A stretch of DNA of 64,000 nucleotides from Bacillota bacterium (GTDB lineage: Bacteria > Bacillota_I > Bacilli_A > Izemoplasmatales > Hujiaoplasmataceae). The stretch lies in NCBI GenBank assembly GCA_018816905.1, contig JAHIVB010000008.1, forward strand, positions 1-64,000. Direction: 5' to 3'. Positions within the stretch are counted from its first letter, which is position 1. The number at the start of each line of letters is the position of its first letter. Below, piece by piece: positions 25,916 to 33,634 of this stretch. The position numbers and the translations under genes were made by a program. Below the pieces are notes generated by a model. It was not told the origin of the DNA, made no database searches, and saw only the letters and a program-made list of their open reading frames with translations.

Positions 25916-26710
25916 ATGGAAAACAAGCGAGAAATCATTCACGAAATGTATGCAAAAAAATTAGATAACAGAAAGAAAATCATAAGAGTTTTTTTACCTC
26001 ACGATTACCATACGTCTGGTAAATCTTATCAAGTTCTATATATGATGGATGGGCAGAATTTAATGTTACCAGCTAGAAATAGTGGATACTCATGGAATGT
26101 GTTACCTTCTGTCGACAGATTATATCAGTCGGGTGAAATCGACGGAATCATCATTGTCGGAATTGACTCAGATGACACTTATAGAATAATAGAATACTCG
26201 CAGTCAATTGATAAACGGACCATTGGAAATCGTTTGAAAGATTTGGAAATCGAAGATGTAAAGCCTCAAGGAGATTTGTTTGAAGATTTCGTTGTCAACG
26301 AATTAAAACCTTTCATTGACAAGACTTACAGAACGATTTCAGACAAGACCGGAATCGCAGGTTCATCCTGTGGAGGAAATATCTCACTTTATTTCGCGGT
26401 CGATTACCCTGATGTATTTAAAGTTGTAGGTGCGTTTTCGAATGCTATTTGGATGGTTCATGAGACTTTATTTCCTAAACTAAAATCGTTCAATTTTCCT
26501 TCGGACATGAAGATTTATACCGATATTGGTCGAAAAGAAGGGCTGAGATATCTATTTGGAAATAGAAAAATCAACCGAATTTTAAGATCAAAATGCATTA
26601 ATTCCAATCAAGTATTGTACTTTGAGCAGAAAGGTGCAACTCATACTGAACTGTTTTGGCAGGATCGATTTTACTCATTTATCAAATGGGCATATAAGAG
26701 TGGAAAATAA
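25916..26710 (+). CDS. Alpha/beta-hydrolase esterase (esterase D / Fes-like family)
   Basis: A cytosolic serine hydrolase of 264 residues from the putative esterase family. The oxyanion region is RVFLPHDYHTSGKSYQVLYMMDG, the nucleophile elbow is GSSCGGN (Ser at its centre), and a late His (in GATHTELFW) is the likely catalytic base. AGGAGATTAT precedes the ATG. It has no signal peptide. It follows the YhhN gene by eight bases. Substrate is unknown; small acyl esters are typical. Confidence 0.85.
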   Translation: MENKREIIHEMYAKKLDNRKKIIRVFLPHDYHTSGKSYQVLYMMDGQNLMLPARNSGYSWNVLPSVDRLYQSGEIDGIIIVGIDSDDTYRIIEYSQSIDKRTIGNRLKDLEIEDVKPQGDLFEDFVVNELKPFIDKTYRTISDKTGIAGSSCGGNISLYFAVDYPDVFKVVGAFSNAIWMVHETLFPKLKSFNFPSDMKIYTDIGRKEGLRYLFGNRKINRILRSKCINSNQVLYFEQKGATHTELFWQDRFYSFIKWAYKSGK

Positions 26711-26724
26711 ACTATTTTAAATGC

Positions 26725-26752
26725 TTGACATCGGAATATTTAAGAGTATAAT
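26725..26752 (+). promoter_or_regulatory. Promoter of the PII-like/antiporter pair
   Basis: TTGACA (26725-26730), a 16-base spacer and TATAAT (26747-26752). This is one of the best sigma-A promoters in the window, and the start codon is 29 bases downstream. Confidence 0.8.
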
Positions 26753-26781
26753 CATATAAAGGAATGTAAGGAGATGGCACT

Positions 26782-27117
26782 ATGAAACTTGTCGTATATG
26801 TGATGAACAACACATCAAAACTGGATGATTTTCTCCATTTTTTGAAAGAAAGAAACATCAAAGGAGCCACTATTCTGAATGGAACAGGGATGGCTCGAAA
26901 ATTGATTGAAAACGATGATATGGAATTCATTGGATCTCTTAAGAAACTTTTCGATAATCCAAGAGTCGAATCGAAAGTCATATTAATGGCTCTTGAAGAC
27001 GAACAAGTGCCTCTTGCGCTAGAAGCAATTCATCTGGTTGCTCCAGACCTAACATTACCAAATTCAGGAATTGTATTTACTGTCCCAATCGATTTTATCG
27101 AAGGGTTTAAGAAATAA
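26782..27117 (+). CDS. PII-like signalling protein
   Basis: A small cytosolic protein of 111 residues with the ferredoxin-like beta-alpha-beta repeat of the GlnB/CutA/PII-like superfamily. A strand (KLVVYVMN) is followed by a helix, the turn GATILNGTGMAR, a long helix or T-loop region, and a C-terminal strand pair ending GIVFTVPIDFIEGF. The canonical PII T-loop uridylylation Tyr is not evident, so it is a divergent PII-like sensor. TAAGGAG precedes the ATG. The antiporter gene begins 12 bases later, suggesting that this protein binds a small effector and gates or tunes the transporter (inference). Confidence 0.8.
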   Translation: MKLVVYVMNNTSKLDDFLHFLKERNIKGATILNGTGMARKLIENDDMEFIGSLKKLFDNPRVESKVILMALEDEQVPLALEAIHLVAPDLTLPNSGIVFTVPIDFIEGFKK

Positions 27118-27129
27118 GGAGCGACTACT

Positions 27130-28344
27130 TTGACTATAGAACCATTATTTTATGCCGGACTAATGATTGTGACGGGCTTGCTTTTTGGCAAGCTCGCTAA
27201 ATATGTAAAGCTTCCGAACGTGACAGGTTATTTAATTGGTGGAATGATTATCGGACCAAGTCTATTGGGGGTTTTGGATCAAACTGATTTTTCTGGACTT
27301 GAAATTATATCGACGATTGCACTTGGCTTCATTGCGTTTTCAATTGGAAACGAATTCAAAATTTCATATTTCAAGAAAGTTGGGACAAGTTCCATCGTCA
27401 TAGCAATATTCGAAGCTTTGTTCGGCGTTCTTGCTGTCTTGATTGCATTATTGCTATTCTTTTTAATGACTCACAATTTAACGATTGAAAACTTGAGATT
27501 CTCACTGGTATTATCTGCAATCGCTGCCGCGACTGCGCCTGCATCAACTTTGCTCGTTGTACGTCAATATAAAGCAAAAGGACCGTTAACGAATACTTTG
27601 TTGAGTGTTGTCGCGATCGATGATTCAGTAGCCATCATGCTCTTTGGAATACTGGTCGCCATTGCAAACGCGATAAATCCAGCTGCGGTTCACGTATCTC
27701 TCTTTCATCAGATTTTAGCTCCTATTCTTGAAATATTGATTTCTTTAGGAATTGGAGGGCTATTTGGCTTGATGATTACCTTTGGCAGCAAGTGGTTTAC
27801 AGGTAGAGGGAATCGAATCAGTTTAACGATAGCTGCGATTTTTTTGACAATCTACATTGCTAATTGGGCTGGTGGATCTTCCTTACTAGCTTGTATGGTC
27901 GTAGGGGCAGCATTTGCAAATACATCAGATAAATACGAAGAAATCAATGGTTTAATCTATTTTGTTACACCTCCGATTTTTATCATGTTTTTTGTCTTAA
28001 GCGGTGCTGAACTGCAATTGAATATTATCTTGAGTATTGGCATTATTGGTTTGATTTATGCTTTGTTTAGAGTCGTAGGAAAAGTATTTGGAGCGTGGTT
28101 TGGTGCTAAAATTAGCCATGCAGATAAAAAAATCGCTAAATATCTAGGATTTACTTTGATTCCTCAAGAGGGAGTCTCGATTGGACTTAGTATTGCTGCG
28201 GCTTCGATGTTTGGCACCGAGAGTGAGTTGGGGGCTAAAATACGAGTTGTCATTTTAGCTACAGTTCTAATATATGAATTGATAGGACCTATCGTCACAA
28301 AAATTACTTTGAAAAAAGCACAAGAGATTTCTGTTACAGCATAA
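27130..28344 (+). CDS. CPA2-family Na+(K+)/H+ antiporter
   Basis: A membrane exchanger of 404 residues and about 12-13 helices. The CPA2 features are GYLIGGMIIGPSLLG in the first helices, AATAPASTLLVV in the unwound helix 4, and VVAIDDSVAIMLFG with the paired aspartates that bind ion and proton. It has no C-terminal TrkA-N domain, unlike KefB/KefC, so regulation by nucleotides must come from elsewhere, perhaps the PII-like partner. The start is a TTG at 27130, eight bases after AAGGAG. It ends at its own terminator. Confidence 0.9.
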   Translation: MTIEPLFYAGLMIVTGLLFGKLAKYVKLPNVTGYLIGGMIIGPSLLGVLDQTDFSGLEIISTIALGFIAFSIGNEFKISYFKKVGTSSIVIAIFEALFGVLAVLIALLLFFLMTHNLTIENLRFSLVLSAIAAATAPASTLLVVRQYKAKGPLTNTLLSVVAIDDSVAIMLFGILVAIANAINPAAVHVSLFHQILAPILEILISLGIGGLFGLMITFGSKWFTGRGNRISLTIAAIFLTIYIANWAGGSSLLACMVVGAAFANTSDKYEEINGLIYFVTPPIFIMFFVLSGAELQLNIILSIGIIGLIYALFRVVGKVFGAWFGAKISHADKKIAKYLGFTLIPQEGVSIGLSIAAASMFGTESELGAKIRVVILATVLIYELIGPIVTKITLKKAQEISVTA

Positions 28345-28348
28345 GCAC

Positions 28349-28375
28349 AAGAGGTTGGAAATCCAACTTCTTTTT
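28349..28375 (+). terminator. Terminator of the PII-like/antiporter operon
   Basis: AAGAGGTTGGA (28349-28359) pairs with TCCAACTTCTT (28362-28372, one G-T pair), followed by further T. The loop is tight, so the inner pairs probably open. Confidence 0.75.
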
Positions 28376-28377
28376 CA

Positions 28378-28406
28378 TTGAAATCAAAGTTGAATTATGA
28401 TACAAT
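28378..28406 (+). promoter_or_regulatory. Promoter of the GH17-rimM-trmD transcript
   Basis: TTGAAA (28378-28383), a 17-base spacer and TACAAT (28401-28406) with an upstream TG (extended -10). Confidence 0.7.
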
Positions 28407-28429
28407 TTGACTGATTGGGAGGCGTTAAT

Positions 28430-29338
28430 ATGTTTGATTATGGAAAAGCAGTTTGTTACTCTGGGTATCGTGAAGGTCAAAGTCCGATTCGTCACGTGTA
28501 TCCAACTTATGAAGAAATCAGTGAAGATTTATTGATACTAGACAAATATTTTGATTACATAAGACTTTATGATGGATCGCAACACGCTCAAACTGTCTTA
28601 AAAGTGATAAAAGATCACAATTTAAAATTGAAAGTCATGCTTGGTGTAGAACCCGGTGGAGAAATCTCCAATCCCAACTGCCCTTGGGGCGGGTTGCACA
28701 CTGAAGAAGAAATCGAATTCAATAAAGTTAATAATTACAAAAAACTAGATCATATCGCTGCATTGGCTAATGAATTTAAAGACCAAGTTTTGGCTGTTTC
28801 AGTAGGAAATGAGTGTACCTCGGACTGGCATCCAGGATTGATGGATCCGCTCACTGTGGCAAAGCACGTGAAGTATGTTAAGTCTTTGATTTCACATCCG
28901 GTTACTTTCTGTGAAGGTGCATACTACTGGATGACGAAAGGCAAACCAATTGCAGAAGAAGTGGACTTTATTTCTATTCATTCTTATCCTTTGTGGCAAA
29001 AAGTGAATATTGATAAAGCGCTTCAAATGAACATCAAAGATTTTGAAGACAATTTAAGAACGTATCCTAATAAAGATATTATTTTTACTGAATTTGGTTG
29101 GGCAACGATGTCGAATGAACAAATGGATTCGACTCAAACAAATGAAGAAAACCAGAAAGAATATTTGAATCAAGTTGAAAAATGGGCAGAAGAGAATAAA
29201 ATTACAATGTTTATTTTCGAAGCTTTTGATGAACCTTGGAAAGGATCCACAAATCCAATTGAACCAGAAAAACATTGGGGCATCTTGAATGTTAACCGTT
29301 CTCCCAAAAAATGGTTTTCTAGTAAATTAAAAAAATAG
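28430..29338 (+). CDS. GH17-like beta-glucanase, cytosolic
   Basis: A probable beta-1,3-glucan hydrolase or transglycosylase of 302 residues with a TIM-barrel. The acid/base Glu128 is in SVGNEC and the nucleophile Glu221 is in IIFTEFGWAT, matching the GH17 signature. An early YIRLYDGSQ segment and VMLGVEPGG are also family-like. No signal peptide is present, so substrates would be imported short glucans. GGGAGGCG precedes the ATG. The rimM start lies two bases after its stop. Related clan-A families are the main alternative. Confidence 0.85.
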   Translation: MFDYGKAVCYSGYREGQSPIRHVYPTYEEISEDLLILDKYFDYIRLYDGSQHAQTVLKVIKDHNLKLKVMLGVEPGGEISNPNCPWGGLHTEEEIEFNKVNNYKKLDHIAALANEFKDQVLAVSVGNECTSDWHPGLMDPLTVAKHVKYVKSLISHPVTFCEGAYYWMTKGKPIAEEVDFISIHSYPLWQKVNIDKALQMNIKDFEDNLRTYPNKDIIFTEFGWATMSNEQMDSTQTNEENQKEYLNQVEKWAEENKITMFIFEAFDEPWKGSTNPIEPEKHWGILNVNRSPKKWFSSKLKK

Positions 29339-29340
29339 AG

Positions 29341-29856
29341 ATGAATAAAACAATGAATTACATTCAAATCGGAACCATTGTGAATACGCATGGCTTGAAG
29401 GGCGAAGTCAAGGTTTTGGCCTCCACTGATTTTAAAGAAGAACGTTATGATCCTAATAACACCGTGTATGTAAAAATCGGAGATGCTTTTCAACCTATGA
29501 AAGTCAAAAAATATCGAATTCATAAAGGATTCGATCTTTTGACATTTGAAGGACTCGAAGATATCAATCTCGTTGAGAAATACCTGAAATGTGACATTTA
29601 TTCTGAAGATTTTCCTGTAGAGAATCTTCAAAAAAATGAATTCCATGTGAATGATTTACTAGATTTAGATGTGATTCAAAACGAAACCGTTAGAGGTAAA
29701 GTGAAGAGCATCACCACTTTCCCGCAAGGAGACTATTTAGTTGTTTTGACTATGGAGAACACGTCAAAATTGGTTCCTTTTAGAGATGAATTTGTGGAAA
29801 AAGTTGATATTGATGAAAAGAAAATTTACATCAAAGATATTGAGGGGCTATTATGA
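29341..29856 (+). CDS. rimM: 16S rRNA processing protein RimM
   Basis: A 30S assembly factor that binds S19. At 171 residues it is of normal length. The N-terminal RimM barrel starts [18 protein letters not shown], and a PRC-barrel ([19 protein letters not shown]) forms the C-terminal half. The start is uncertain: the ATG at 29341 has only GAG next to it, and an ATG four codons later has no better site, so translation may be coupled to the preceding GH17 gene. It overlaps trmD by four bases. The usual upstream partner rpsP is not here. Confidence 0.93.
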   Translation: MNKTMNYIQIGTIVNTHGLKGEVKVLASTDFKEERYDPNNTVYVKIGDAFQPMKVKKYRIHKGFDLLTFEGLEDINLVEKYLKCDIYSEDFPVENLQKNEFHVNDLLDLDVIQNETVRGKVKSITTFPQGDYLVVLTMENTSKLVPFRDEFVEKVDIDEKKIYIKDIEGLL

Positions 29857-30539
29857 GAGTGACCATATTAAGCCTGTTTCCAGAAATGTTTTCAGGTGTA
29901 TTCAAAGAGTCAATTCTAAAACGAGCCATACAAAAAGATATCATAAAAGTAGACATTGTCAATTTTCGTGATTTTTCAACCGATAAACATAAGCACGTAG
30001 ATGATTATGCTTTTGGTGGAGGGCCAGGAATGTTACTATCGGTCGAACCCATCGTAAAAGCTTTGCAAAGTATCGAGGGATTCGAGACTGCTTGGAAGAT
30101 ACTTTTGACTCCTCAGGGAACGACTTTTCATCAGAACACCGCCAAAGAATATACAAAGAAAGATCACATTATCTTGATTTGTGGACATTATGAAGGATTC
30201 GACGAAAGAGTTAGATATTTTATTGATGAAGAAGTGTCAATTGGAGATTATGTACTGACCGGAGGAGAGATTGCTGCCATGGCAATCATTGATTCCGTAG
30301 TCAGATTACTTCCCGATGCACTTGGAAAGAAAGAATCTTTTGAGAATGATTCGTTTTACGATGGAACTCTTGAATGTCCACAATACACTCGTCCACAAGA
30401 ATTTATGGGGTATACAGTGCCTGAAGTTTTATTAAGTGGAAACCATCAAGAAATAGAAAAATGGCGCAAAGAACAAGCATTGAACCGAACAAAGGAAAGA
30501 AGACCCGATCTTCTCTCGAAAACAGACAAAAAAGATTGA
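29853..30539 (+). CDS. trmD: tRNA (guanine-37-N1)-methyltransferase
   Basis: Methylates G37 next to the anticodon of tRNAs reading CNN codons, preventing frameshifts. A SPOUT-knot enzyme of 228 residues. [15 protein letters not shown] opens the protein, [14 protein letters not shown] is the catalytic loop, and [11 protein letters not shown] and [14 protein letters not shown] form the trefoil knot that holds S-adenosylmethionine. The start codon overlaps the rimM stop (ATGA). The rimM-trmD-rplS order is the conserved bacterial arrangement. Confidence 0.96.
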   Translation: MRVTILSLFPEMFSGVFKESILKRAIQKDIIKVDIVNFRDFSTDKHKHVDDYAFGGGPGMLLSVEPIVKALQSIEGFETAWKILLTPQGTTFHQNTAKEYTKKDHIILICGHYEGFDERVRYFIDEEVSIGDYVLTGGEIAAMAIIDSVVRLLPDALGKKESFENDSFYDGTLECPQYTRPQEFMGYTVPEVLLSGNHQEIEKWRKEQALNRTKERRPDLLSKTDKKD

Positions 30540-30555
30540 TTTTGAAAAAAATGTA

Positions 30556-30564
30556 TGATATAAT
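30556..30564 (+). promoter_or_regulatory. Extended -10 promoter of rplS
   Basis: TGATATAAT lies 17 bases after the trmD stop and gives rplS its own transcript with a leader of about 74 bases. Confidence 0.55.
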
Positions 30565-30570
30565 ACCATT

Positions 30571-30644
30571 CGCTGTTAAGAATATCTAGAACCCTTTTGT
30601 TCCGCTATATTATGAACAAAAGCATCAAAAAGGAGTTGACCACA
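30571..30644 (+). ncRNA. Candidate L19 ribosomal-protein leader
   Basis: Between the promoter and rplS lies a perfect 9-bp hairpin, CTTTTGTTC (30594-30602) with GAACAAAAG (30614-30622) and an 11-base loop, just ahead of AAGGAG. L19 autoregulatory leaders (Rfam L19_leader) are known at this position in Bacillota. I recognise the position and hairpin rather than a full consensus. Confidence 0.45.
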
Positions 30645-30992
30645 ATGTCACAGCAAATAATCAACCAAGTCACTCAGGAATTTATAAAGAGTGATGTCCC
30701 GAGTTTTCGTTCCGGAGACACTGTCAAAGTCAGTGTTAAGATTAAGGAAGGAAACCGCGAGCGTATCCAAGTATTCGAAGGATTAGTCATCAAAAGACAA
30801 GGAGGAGGCGTTTCAGAAACATTCACCGTAAGAAAAATTTCTTATGGAGTCGGTGTTGAAAGAACGTTCCCAGTACATTCTCCTGTTGTCGAGAAGATTG
30901 AAGTCATTCGTTTCGGTAAAGTTCGTAGAGCTCATTTGGGATACTTAAGAGGTTTATCTGCAAAAGCATCACGTATCAAAGAAAGAAGATAA
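30645..30992 (+). CDS. rplS: 50S ribosomal protein L19
   Basis: Ribosomal protein at the 30S-50S interface, of 115 residues. The family blocks [31 protein letters not shown] and the C-terminal [16 protein letters not shown] are present. AAGGAG lies eight bases before the ATG at 30645. An in-frame start 16 codons upstream lies within the leader hairpin region and is rejected. Confidence 0.97.
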   Translation: MSQQIINQVTQEFIKSDVPSFRSGDTVKVSVKIKEGNRERIQVFEGLVIKRQGGGVSETFTVRKISYGVGVERTFPVHSPVVEKIEVIRFGKVRRAHLGYLRGLSAKASRIKERR

Positions 30993-31001
30993 GTCTTCAA
31001 G

Positions 31002-31027
31002 AGTCAGCAGAAATGCTGGCTTTTTTC
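31002..31027 (+). terminator. rplS terminator
   Basis: AGTCAGCA (31002-31009) pairs with TGCTGGCT (31014-31021, one G-T pair) around a GAAA loop, followed by six T. Confidence 0.85.
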
Positions 31028-31065
31028 TTGAAATGTAAAAATTTTCATAAATTCAGTCAAAACCA

Positions 31066-31094
31066 TTGAAACCGTTTGCTGTAAATGATAAAAT
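31066..31094 (+). promoter_or_regulatory. Promoter of the LacI-family gene with overlapping perfect cre
   Basis: TTGAAA (31066-31071), a 17-base spacer and TAAAAT (31089-31094). TTGAAACCGTTTGCT at 31066-31080 fits WTGNAANCGNWNNCW at every fixed position and covers the whole -35, as expected for autorepression by a CcpA-type protein. Confidence 0.65.
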
Positions 31095-31127
31095 AATGAT
31101 TAGCAATAAAGAAGGGGTTGGGATAGA

Positions 31128-32135
31128 ATGAATAAAGCCACTATCTATAATGTCGCTTACGCGGCCAATGTCTCCCTGGCAACGGTTTCAAGAACCTTGA
31201 ACAATCCACAAAAGGTTAAACCGGAAACAAGAGAGAGAGTACTTCGAATCATCAAAGAATTAGGTTATAAACCCAATGCTTTCGCAAAGGGACTTGCCAG
31301 CAAGAAAAGCACTACCGTTGCTGTCATCGTGCCTGATATGTCTAGAGCTTCCGTAGCTGAAATGTTAAATGGAATTGCTGTTGAAGCAAGAAAATACGAT
31401 TATTCTTTGTTGATATATGTTTTGAAAAGCGAAAAAACAGAAGAATCAGAGATGTTAAAAGAAGTAGTCGCCAGCCAAGTAGATGGTATTTTGTATCTTA
31501 ATGACGAGATTAATGAAGAACAATATAAGATGTTGAACATTATTCAAGATGAATACAAAGTTCCAATTGTACTTGCCAATACTTTGTATCCTTATGATAA
31601 CAAGCTAGTTACAGTCTGCATCGATTATTTCAAAGCAGCATATGAATTAACCACCAGACTGATTGCGCAAGGCAGAAAGAATATTTATCTGATGACGACC
31701 GCAAGAAAATATATGGTCAACGATTTGAAAGAAGAAGGATACTTGAAAGCTGTAAAAGAAGCTGGACTCAATCAAAATATCGTCCGTACGAGTGGTGATA
31801 TTTCCGTTAACACGGTTCATTTCAAAGAATTGTTTAAAGATTCAACGACTCCAATCGATGGTGTCATAGCAGTTCGTGATTCGATTGCGGTTTCCTTTAT
31901 CAATACAATGATTAAAGAAGGAAGAAAAATTCCTGAAGATATTAGTGTTTATGGATTCCAAAACACTAAATATGCATCACTTTCCAGACCGAAATTATCT
32001 TGTGTCGATGTGCCAATTATCGATATCGGCGCAAAAGCTATGGCATTATTGAAAAAAGAAATAGATGGAGAACCCGTTGAAATGAAATTCAATGTGTTGC
32101 CTCACAGTATCATTGAAAGAAATACAACTAAATAG
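31128..32135 (+). CDS. LacI-family transcriptional regulator, CcpA-like
   Basis: A DNA-binding regulator of 335 residues. The N-terminal LacI helix-turn-helix and hinge (IYNVAYAANVSLATVSRTLNN, then RVLRIIKELGYKPNAFAKGL) is followed by a periplasmic-binding-protein-like effector domain from VAVIVPD onward. The helix-turn-helix and hinge resemble CcpA closely, and a perfect cre overlaps its own -35. It is not next to a sugar operon, which suits a global regulator. I cannot prove HPr-Ser-P binding from sequence, and a local sugar regulator remains possible. GAAGGGG precedes the ATG. Confidence 0.88.
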   Translation: MNKATIYNVAYAANVSLATVSRTLNNPQKVKPETRERVLRIIKELGYKPNAFAKGLASKKSTTVAVIVPDMSRASVAEMLNGIAVEARKYDYSLLIYVLKSEKTEESEMLKEVVASQVDGILYLNDEINEEQYKMLNIIQDEYKVPIVLANTLYPYDNKLVTVCIDYFKAAYELTTRLIAQGRKNIYLMTTARKYMVNDLKEEGYLKAVKEAGLNQNIVRTSGDISVNTVHFKELFKDSTTPIDGVIAVRDSIAVSFINTMIKEGRKIPEDISVYGFQNTKYASLSRPKLSCVDVPIIDIGAKAMALLKKEIDGEPVEMKFNVLPHSIIERNTTK

Positions 32136-32149
32136 ACGTTGATTAAGAA

Positions 32150-32340
32150 AAGTAAAATTCAGAAGGATTGTTCTAGAGATCTGGTGGTAGGTGAAAACCA
32201 GAAGTCGTTTGAGTTTGAATTACACTTATGAGTATCTGCTATGCAGACGGTAAATCCGTTATCTTTTCAAGCGCACTATGTGAACAAAGGTGGTACCGCG
32301 GTTAAAATAATCGTCCTTTACTTTTTAAGGACGATTTTTC
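32150..32340 (+). ncRNA. Tyrosine T-box leader of tyrS
   Basis: Stem I begins near 32160 with the AGAGA motif and the GGTG-AAA-ACC apical part. The specifier codon TAC (Tyr) is at 32221-32223 after GAAT. The T-box AAAGGTGGTACCGCGG is at 32286-32301. The terminator follows: ATCGTCCTT (32310-32318) with AAGGACGAT (32327-32335) and a T run. Uncharged tRNA-Tyr should pair and open the terminator, inducing tyrS. Confidence 0.93.
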
Positions 32341-32359
32341 TTTTTATAGGAGGAATAAT

Positions 32360-33595
32360 ATGAAATTATATGAAGATTTAAAATGGCGTGGACTCGTCTA
32401 CGGAATGACAGATCCTGAACTAGAAAACGTATTGAATGATACTTCAACGACGTTTTATTTAGGCGCAGACCCTACTGCGGATAGCCTTCATGTGGGGCAT
32501 TTGCTCGCATATATGGTAGCGAAACGACTTATGGAATATGGCCATAAGCCTATTTTGGTAATCGGCGGTGGTACAGGCTTGATTGGCGATCCTAGTTTTA
32601 AGAGCAACGAGAGACAGTTATTGACAATCGAAACCTCACTTAAGAATGCAGAAGGAATCGTCAAACAAGTAAAGCATTTGTTGCCAAACGCTTTGATTGT
32701 AAACAATTATGAATGGATATCATCCTTGAATGCGATTGAGTTCTTACGAGATATTGGAAAGCATTTCAATGTCTCATATATGATGAGTAAAGACTCAGTC
32801 AAGTCGAGAATCGACAATGGGATTTCCTTCACAGAGTTTTCTTACCAGATTATTCAAGCCTGGGATTTTGAACACCTATTTAGAACGAGAGGCTGCTCAA
32901 TGCAAATTGGAGGGCAAGACCAGTGGGGGAATATCACTTCAGGGTTGGAATTGATTCGCAAAATCCATGGAGCAGAAAGTAAAGCCTATGGATTCACTTT
33001 CCCTTTGGTAACGAAATCTGATGGAACAAAATTTGGCAAATCCGAAGCAGGTTCTGTATGGCTTGATCCGAACAAGACAAGCGTTTATGAATTCTATCAA
33101 TTCTGGATAAATACCGCTGATGATGACGTTATGATGAGACTGAAACAGTTTACCTTCCTTTCGAGAAAAGAAATAGAAGAAATCGAGACTTCGTTCCAAA
33201 CAGAGCCTCATTTGAGGCTGGCTCAAAAAAGACTTGCCGAAGAGTTAACCATTTTAGTCCATGGAGAAGCAGCGTATAAAGAGGCAATCAAAATAACAGA
33301 AGCCTTATTTAGCGGAGAAATCAAGGAATTGACTCTTCAAGAGATTGAAGTAGCATTCAAAGAATTTTCCCATACCTCGATTGATGAGGAACCATTGCTT
33401 GTCGATTTGTTATTAATGATTGAACTTGCAGGGTCAAAAAGACAGGCAAGAGAATTCATTCAAAACGGCGCAATTCAAGTGAATGGTGATAAAGTAACCG
33501 ATACTAGTTTTGTCATTACAAAAGAACAGGCTATAGGAAAAACTTACACCATAATCCGAAAAGGGAAAAAAAGCTACGCTCTAGTAAAACACTAA
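32360..33595 (+). CDS. tyrS: Tyrosyl-tRNA synthetase
   Basis: Charges tRNA-Tyr. A class I enzyme of 411 residues. The HIGH-type motif is HVGH in SLHVGHLLAY, the KMSKS-type motif is KFGKS, and a C-terminal S4 RNA-binding domain (AGSKRQAREFIQNGAIQVNG) is present. AGGAGGA precedes the ATG. The upstream T-box with a Tyr specifier independently confirms the specificity. Confidence 0.97.
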   Translation: MKLYEDLKWRGLVYGMTDPELENVLNDTSTTFYLGADPTADSLHVGHLLAYMVAKRLMEYGHKPILVIGGGTGLIGDPSFKSNERQLLTIETSLKNAEGIVKQVKHLLPNALIVNNYEWISSLNAIEFLRDIGKHFNVSYMMSKDSVKSRIDNGISFTEFSYQIIQAWDFEHLFRTRGCSMQIGGQDQWGNITSGLELIRKIHGAESKAYGFTFPLVTKSDGTKFGKSEAGSVWLDPNKTSVYEFYQFWINTADDDVMMRLKQFTFLSRKEIEEIETSFQTEPHLRLAQKRLAEELTILVHGEAAYKEAIKITEALFSGEIKELTLQEIEVAFKEFSHTSIDEEPLLVDLLLMIELAGSKRQAREFIQNGAIQVNGDKVTDTSFVITKEQAIGKTYTIIRKGKKSYALVKH

Positions 33596-33597
33596 TA

Positions 33598-33634
33598 AAA
33601 ATGGAACAGAGAATTTGACTCTGTTCCATTTTTT
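33598..33634 (+). terminator. Bidirectional terminator between tyrS and the metal ATPase
   Basis: A 14-bp stem formed by 33598-33611 and 33619-33632 with a 7-base loop. T runs flank both sides, so it can end both convergent genes. Confidence 0.9.
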
